The position numbers were made by a program, and so were the translations under genes. Below are positions 58,137-64,000 of a stretch of DNA of 64,000 bases, piece by piece (positions within the stretch are counted from its first letter, which is position 1; every line of letters starts with the position of its first letter). Source of the DNA: Epiperipatus broadwayi (Eukaryota > Onychophora > Udeonychophora > Euonychophora > Peripatidae); the NCBI GenBank assembly GCA_028023455.1, contig JAQFVV010000324.1, positions 925,819-989,818 of the forward strand. Direction: 5' to 3'. The notes below the pieces were generated by a model. It saw only the letters and a list, made by a program, of their open reading frames with translations. It was not told the origin of the DNA and made no database searches.

Positions 58137-60500
58137 ATGAGTAGCGCTTCCAAATTATTAGGAAATGAAAGTTTCAATGCATGTCCGATTACTAGATCAC
58201 ATAGTGACAGTAACGTTAATAAATCCCTGGCTAAGCTTGCTACAAGCCTTCATCTAGATGAAGTGGAAAACAAATATATGCATCATAAATCATTTGGTAA
58301 TGATAAAACTGGTTTAGTCAATCCCAAAACTACAAGTAATAGTTCAAAAAAGCAAGAAGAAACCTCAATGAATTATGAACAAACAATTGAAGCGATTGAA
58401 ATTCAAACGAAGCGTTAGAAAATTCAAATAAATCTACCGCTATTACCGATTTATCCGTAAATATTAAAAAATCAGAAATAAACTCCTGCTACCTTGAAAA
58501 CATTAAATTTATTCAAGCCCATGACAATATAAATAAAAACAATCAAAAACAAAATATAATCACCAAAAATAATTTACCATAAACAGAAAACCGAGTTCAG
58601 AAAATCGTTATGAGCAACTCTAAAATTTCTAATAGTGCCGGTGGCGCTGTACCGGAAGTAGCCTCCGATCACCGTAACGAAAAGGTTCTGGGTCAAAATA
58701 CCAATTTAGATCAACTTTTGGAGTACAATAATCCAGAAGCAAGTAATAAAACATGGTCCCACCCACAGTCTGTTGGAAATAAGCCATCACAACAACATTA
58801 TCACTGAAATTCATCTTCTGAATCAAACAACGGAAATTTCGATATGAACCGCATTAAATCTAAAAACCAGAACCGAGCGATAGAATTACAAATTGCACAA
58901 AATATATACAAATCAGTTTTTCCTAGCCTAAACTCAAATAATAAAGCTAATAACACCAATAATAAAGACAAAAACAGTCAGTTTAACATCAGTACAGATG
59001 CCAATCAAAAGATATCAATGCACTCTCAATTGCAAACTGAGGCGATGGTCTCTAACCAAACAAATGTCAAAAGTTATGCTTCAGCACTCAGTGACAAGTT
59101 ATCCAACTCTCAGAAGATAATTTCAAACGATCAAACTCAACATCATAACATTCTTGACTTTGTAGAGGATGAAAATAGCACACCAATTAATGAACAGATC
59201 AACTCACAGCTTAAACAACTATGCTTACAAGAACCACTAAACAACTATGAAACAATCAATCAGGAATTCAACTCAAGAATTCCACCATTACTCCTTAATT
59301 CATTTCAGAACTACCATAATGACAACACATTGATCCTCAGCACAACAAATGACAATTGTAATTTGTTTTCATTTCCAACAGATGAATTCTTTGAACTGGT
59401 AAAAAAACCAACAACTAGGAGAGGCTGTTAAAAGAGTTTATCATCACCCTAACTGATGCTATTTTATTGTTGAGTTTCACAACCTGATCCAGAAAGAAAT
59501 ATTCAAATGGAACCAACTTTTTCTGAATCAAAGATATTTAGTCAAAATAGAAATGAATTGACCCAGAATTGCATATGGGCTGGCTCGCAATTGTTATATC
59601 AACTTTACAGAACTTGATCTACAAAGGCTATTATCCAAATACGGAGTTATCACCAGCTTTAAATATCTAAATGAAAAAAGAGCAGACATTGAACTTCCCT
59701 CAAACAATGTGGCATTCACGATTAAATTACACAAAGGATACACTCCTCTTGACATACCATCCACATTAGAGGAAAAGAAATGTCCACTCTACATTTCCAT
59801 CCATGGAGTGCAACCTCAATGCTTTAGCTGTGGAGATCGCACTCACCTATTTAAAGCATGCCCAAAGAGAATATGCGAGCTATGCAACAACAACAAAACA
59901 AGAAACCACAAATGTAACACATCCACTCAAAATTCACCATATTCACATCACTCCAGTTATAATAGCAATGCTCATCAAATAGAGCACATAACAAATGAAA
60001 CACAAATGGATGTAGTTTACACGAATGAACAAGAAGTTTTAGGGAAAACCCAGCTCAATCTTCAAGACAACAGTGTTGTAGCACAACACATTAAAACCAA
60101 TCGTCTATCTCAGCACCCACTTAAAGTTATCGCCATAACTAACTCTAAAGAGGGACCTCAACCTCAAAATACTGAGTACAAGGAACATCCAACAAATCTT
60201 CTTGCCTCCCAAACAACTGACATGGAATTAACCATCTCAAAAAACAAAAGAAAGGCTCTTGAATCTTCAAGCTCACATCTGGAAGAAACAAGTAATTCCA
60301 TGGCAGACTCAGATATAGAACCAAACCATACACAGAACATGTCACATAAAGCGTCTCATCTGAGAAGAAAAAAAGAAAAGAGAACCAAAACAATGGAAAC
60401 ACAATCCAATCAAGATAGCAGTTTAATGGAACTTACAACAATCACAAATACTCAAATGGACACTACCTCCAAAGTAAATCAGTTCAAAAAAAACAAATAA
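58137..60500 (+). pseudogene. ORF1 of a two-ORF LINE (zinc-knuckle RNA-binding protein), damaged
   Basis: From ATG 58137 the Ser/Asn/Gln/Lys-rich N-terminal half shifts frame near 58405, then runs to 59431 with in-frame stops near 58578 and at 58805. An A7 run at 59401-59407 carries another shift; the last frame runs to 60500 with stops at 59454 and 59559. The C-terminal part (from 59709) has a CCHC knuckle CFSCGDRTHLFKAC (residues 38-51 of that segment; C-x2-C-x4-H-x4-C), then CELCNNNKTRNHKC, then a Lys/Ser/Thr-rich tail. Known: such knuckle-bearing ORF1 proteins coat LINE RNA. ORF2 begins 154 bp downstream. GC content is far above the window average. Confidence 0.8.
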
Positions 60501-60653
60501 ACAAATGACATTACCATCTAGAGCAGGAAGTCCAGGCACTCAGAGACAGAACATAAAATCTCATAAAATGGATGAGCTAATAGTCCAGGCTGAACATCAT
60601 CACACTAATGAATAAACCAAGTAACACGCTAACACAATCTCATCAAATCAGTT

Positions 60654-61685
60654 ATGCTGCTAAAAATAGGAGGTATAAATGTCAGGGGCCTCAATTCCCT
60701 TGACCGGGTATGGGCAGTCAAGAGATGGCTGGAGAAAATGAATTTACACATTGTGTGCTTCTCTGAAACCAAGCTACATCTGCAGTCAAACCCCAACATA
60801 GGTCAATTAATGCAACAATATGGTTTTTTTCATTATGCGCCTTCCACCTCTGCTTCATCTGGCGTTGCTTTCCTCATAAATAAGAATCTCCCTCTCAACA
60901 AATTCAAATTATTATATCTCAGCAAAGAACTAGTGATTGCCAACCTATCCATCGGTAACTACTCTATCAATATAATATATCTATATATCAAAAATGACCC
61001 CACCATTGCCCTCTCAGTGATTTACAAAATCAACTCCCTTCTTTCCTCTGATGCCTCTCCAATCATTTTCTTTGGAGATTACAACATGAGCTATGATAAG
61101 TTCAACTCTAAATACCTGCACCTGATCAACAGAGTACTTTTGGGTGGAGAGGGTTTCTTTCCTCCTGAGTTCTTCTCCTTTTATACACTTCAAAAAAGAT
61201 CATTAATAGACCTGTTGTATTATACTCCTGAGCTTCACTATAACCTAGATGCCAAACTGCAATTTGTACCCTTCTCAGATCACCTAGCTTTACTAATCAA
61301 CCTCCAGTTAGACCCCTCCATAGCAATACACACAAACCATTTGCGCACAATACGATTATTAAATAAAACCAACACTCCTGAGTGGATTTTTTCATAGGCA
61401 TACATTCTTCTAAATAAAATAAATATTTTCACCCTACCACCGCTTCAAGCTTGGTCATCGCTGGTTGGAATACTGAGCACACTAATAGATTCCCACACAA
61501 GAAAGACCAAAGGTCCCAATCAGCAGTTAAAGGACCTAGAATCCATCAGTAATAGACTCAGCTCTCTCTCATCTGCAGACATCAGCATTCAGGATATTAT
61601 GGAACTAAAAACACAATACCATGAGAAGCAGAAGGTCCTAGCACACTATATATCCGTTAAAAAGATCCAAAATCTTCTTATCTAA
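60654..61685 (+). pseudogene. LINE ORF2, apurinic-type endonuclease domain
   Basis: ATG 60654 opens an APE-type endonuclease that nicks target DNA for target-primed reverse transcription. Visible catalytic or conserved positions: INVRGLN (Asn9), FSETK (Glu38), SGVAFLINK (~69-77), GDYN (Asp142, Asn144), a SLIDLL block (Asp186) and FSDH (Asp209-His210). All key residues are present. A TAG at 61395-61397 interrupts the frame after residue 247, but the same frame stays open and helix-like for another 95 codons to TAA 61683-61685. After that the sequence continues in another frame into the RT domain (61724 onward). NVRG at the start and the domain order fit the L1/Tx1 group rather than RTE. Confidence 0.8.
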
Positions 61686-63442
61686 TCATCAAAACTGGAC
61701 ACGTAGCTACATCAGGTGGGCACTTGGAGCTGCAAAATGAACCCACCCCTACCATGATTGAAACTAATCAGAATTTATACAGTGGTCCTGAAATGCTCAA
61801 AAAAATACACGACCACTTCACTAACAAACTACAGAACAATAATTATGCAACTGGTAGAACCTGGAAAGCATCAAGTGATAACCTTGAGCACAATATCACA
61901 GAGAAGCACATAATTTCAAAACTGCAGTCATACCCAGAAAGCACACATCCTGGACTTCATGGAATTCCCAGATTTGTGCTTCTCCATCTCAGCCAGTTTA
62001 CCGGCCCCATTGTGCATAGGATGATTGATGTACTATCGGGAGACTTTCAGAACATCCCAGACATATACCCGGTCACCTTAGTCCCATTTCTAAAAAAACA
62101 AGAAAATCCCTCCAGTCTTTTAAACCTTTGCCCCATCTCCATGATACCTCTTCTAATCAAAACTATTGAGTCACTAGTGAAGGACAGAATTCAAGACCAA
62201 CTCTACCTTCACATTTCCAAATACCAATTTGCTCGGAAAGGTGCCTCCACACTAGACTCTGTACAATGCTTCATGCTCATCACTGAACATATTAGGCTGC
62301 ACAGAAAGACAAAACCACTAGTGATTCAACTTGATTTCGCATCAGCATTTGATTCAGTTATCCCATCAATATTACTACAAACACTAAAAGAATATCAAGT
62401 TCCTGAAGTATACACAAACATAATAGGAAACCTGCTCTACAATCATTCCTGCTTCACCACAATAGATGGGCAGTTATCTGATGGAATCAGACCTCATCTG
62501 TCAGTTCCTCAGGGATCCCCATTGGCTACACTCTGTTTTACCACATACATTAACCCTCTCCTTACTGAAATTGAATGCAAAGTTCCAGGCATCTATGTTC
62601 CTGCATTGAAACACCAGGTACATCACATCTCTTATGTTGATGATGTATCAATCTTCCTACCAGAACAAAAACATCTTCAGCCTCTCCTGCGCATCATTGA
62701 AAAACACTCTAAAAAACTAAACCTGCATATCAACTATAACAAATCCTCCATGTGGAAGATCACATCAGGGAAAATAATCCCATCCATTTTTACATCTCAA
62801 CCTCAAAAGTTCTTGGGTTTTCCCATATTCAAGTCGAGGTTGGCCATGTCAAAAGAGATACAAAATGCTATCCTTGAGAAAACCCGTAAGATCGTAACCT
62901 CTCTTTCCAGGGTTACTCTGTCATTGCCTGGAAAAGCTGCACTACTGAACATGTTAATTTTTCCCAGATTGAACTACTTTCTTCCCATGATAAAGCTTAC
63001 CAAAACTTTTGAAACTGCACTAAACTCACTATGTTCCAGGCTCTTATGGAAAGGCAAAGTAGTTGCTATAAGCATATCAAAAGCACACATGCCCAAAGAT
63101 CTGAATGGGTTAGGTCTTCATTCCGTCTCCACGCTTTACCTACAAAAAGCAATTGGAGTCATGAGGACAATATATCACGAGCACCCCGATCAGAACACAT
63201 TCATACCAGTAAAACCAATGGACACACCTCCACCATTCTGCAGCAAATGGTTGTCAGATTTATGGATACACATAACTGGGACAATAAGCCTATCAAAACC
63301 TATCTTAGAATCAAAGAGAACATACTGGGAAATTTACAAACTTAGATACCCAAACCTTACTGCATCTCTGAACTCTCTGGGGCTAAACAATAAACTGCTA
63401 ATTCACAAATCAAAAAATGGTTTTTGGAATCCAAACATATAG
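61682..63442 (+). pseudogene. LINE ORF2, reverse transcriptase domain
   Basis: Frame 2 from about 61682 is open for some 580 codons. Counting from the TTG at 61724: a degenerate GLHGIP entry (~78-82), VTLVPFLKK (~117-125), motif A LDFASAFDSV (203-212; catalytic Asp204), motif B VPQGSPLATL (261-270) and motif C SYVDDV (303-308; catalytic Asp306-307). Then KFLGFPI, LPGKAALLNML and LLWKGK, thumb/connection features usual in L1/Tx1-type ORF2. The catalytic triad is intact. The frame ends at 63442 by frameshift; the continuation is at 63424-63872. Assignment to L1/Tx1 rather than Jockey or CR1 rests on the LWKGK and GLGL segments and is moderately certain. Confidence 0.85.
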
Positions 63443-63872
63443 ATTTTCTCCTGAAACTAAACCTCTCCTCCCTACCCACAAGCCACTTCCTGGTCTATAG
63501 GAGAGGTTTTGCCAATCTCAACCCACAGTGTCAGCTTTGCTCAACAGCTGATGAAACCATTACCCATCTCCTCATAACTGCCCATTCTTTAGCCCACTCA
63601 GAACTTTCATCCACCAAAAAGTTTCAATAGACTATAGAAACATGCTTTGCATTCAAAACGCCATCAAGACTAGCATATTTTTGACCATCAGAACATCCAT
63701 TTTCCTCACTTTTGCAGTCTGGCTCACCAGGTACAAGTACATCTTTGGACAGGCAAATAACAATGTCAGCGATACCTTCTTAAAACTATTAAGAAGTACT
63801 CATGATAGAGACCGGCTTCTTGCACCAGACTGGCTACACATTGAATCCTGGGCTAGCATAGACCTAGTCTAG
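63424..63872 (+). pseudogene. LINE ORF2 C-terminal Cys/His region, frameshifted
   Basis: Two further frames continue ORF2. 63424-63630 has CQLCSTADETITHLLITA, the usual C-x2-C...H-x4-C knuckle with the last Cys replaced by Ala. 63642-63872 reads an SIFLTFAVWLTRYKYIFG segment, matching the hydrophobic WALWKTRNKxIF end of such ORF2s, and stops with TAG at 63870-63872. The frame changes at about 63430 and 63635 show that the copy is inactive. Confidence 0.75.
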
Positions 63873-64000
63873 TAAGAATATGCAACTCAAGATCTTCAGT
63901 TACCAGCATCAGGCCATCTGGCAAATCTAATTAGCAGAAGACTCAAGTCCAAAGATTGATTTGTCATGTATTCTTTTTGATTTAGTTAATAAAATTCTTT
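63873..64000 (+). other. LINE 3' UTR, cut by the window edge
   Basis: 128 bp after the ORF2 stop, still GC-richer than background until about 63960. It ends in TTAGTTAATAAAATTCTTT, where AATAAA may be the poly(A) signal. The 3' tail and TSD lie outside the window. Confidence 0.55.

Noticed and set aside
1-64000. CRISPR arrays, bacterial operons, riboswitches, rRNA genes.
   Set aside because: No regularly spaced repeat-spacer pattern, no ribosome-binding-site-led gene rows and no rRNA-like GC-rich conserved blocks. The window is clearly eukaryotic repeat DNA.

Overview
The window is a very AT-rich (roughly three quarters A+T by eye), repeat-rich stretch of eukaryotic nuclear DNA. It has no bacterial-type gene organisation, no operons and no long intact host ORF. 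RTE-clade LINEs, mariner and pogo relics, a tRNA-derived SINE, fold-back MITEs and an LTR element with a tRNA-Lys-type primer site together point to an invertebrate metazoan. An arthropod or mollusc is plausible, but the sequence does not fix the taxon. I found no host protein-coding gene I can support; the window is intergenic or deep intronic.

Layout. 1-11 kb: AT-rich background with a 460-bp MULE-like fold-back element (9-bp target-site duplication, TSD), a decayed mariner, a pair of ~128-bp inverted repeats 3.1 kb apart, a pogo/Tigger relic, a 210-bp MITE and the first copies of two fold-back families, called A and B here. 11-14 kb: a decayed RTE LINE on the minus strand that has lost its RT core. 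15.9-16.7 kb: a family A dimer. 17-28 kb: mostly featureless, with a mariner 3' end near 23.9 kb and a 180-bp MITE at 27.3 kb. 28.7-32 kb: a plus-strand RTE relic interrupted by a 498-bp near-perfect palindrome with a 14-bp TSD and by a family B element. 34-38 kb: an RTE fragment, a GC-richer unassigned block and a solo LTR. 40.1-43.2 kb: the best RTE copy, minus strand, with its catalytic Asp-Asp changed to Asn-Asn. 44-47 kb: more family B and a complete 111-bp SINE with an 11-bp TSD. 50.1-54.75 kb: an LTR element with very long LTRs (1.9 and 2.2 kb) around only ~547 bp of non-coding interior. 57.0 kb: a second SINE copy. 57.9 kb to the end: a two-ORF APE-type LINE, clearly GC-richer than everything else and damaged by a handful of stops and frameshifts.

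How the parts relate. All coding traces belong to mobile elements. The RTE and L1/Tx1-like LINEs are candidate sources of retroposition machinery. The SINEs and the LTR element carry no protein and must have been mobilised in trans. The MITEs would depend on DNA transposases of which only wreckage is visible here. Nesting gives a partial chronology: RTE first, then the palindrome and family B inside it. The long-LTR element is the youngest-looking LTR insertion, because its two LTRs are nearly identical while the related solo LTR is strongly diverged. The strongest candidates for something undescribed are the long-LTR/short-interior element, the palindromic retroposon-like insertion and the small SINE family.
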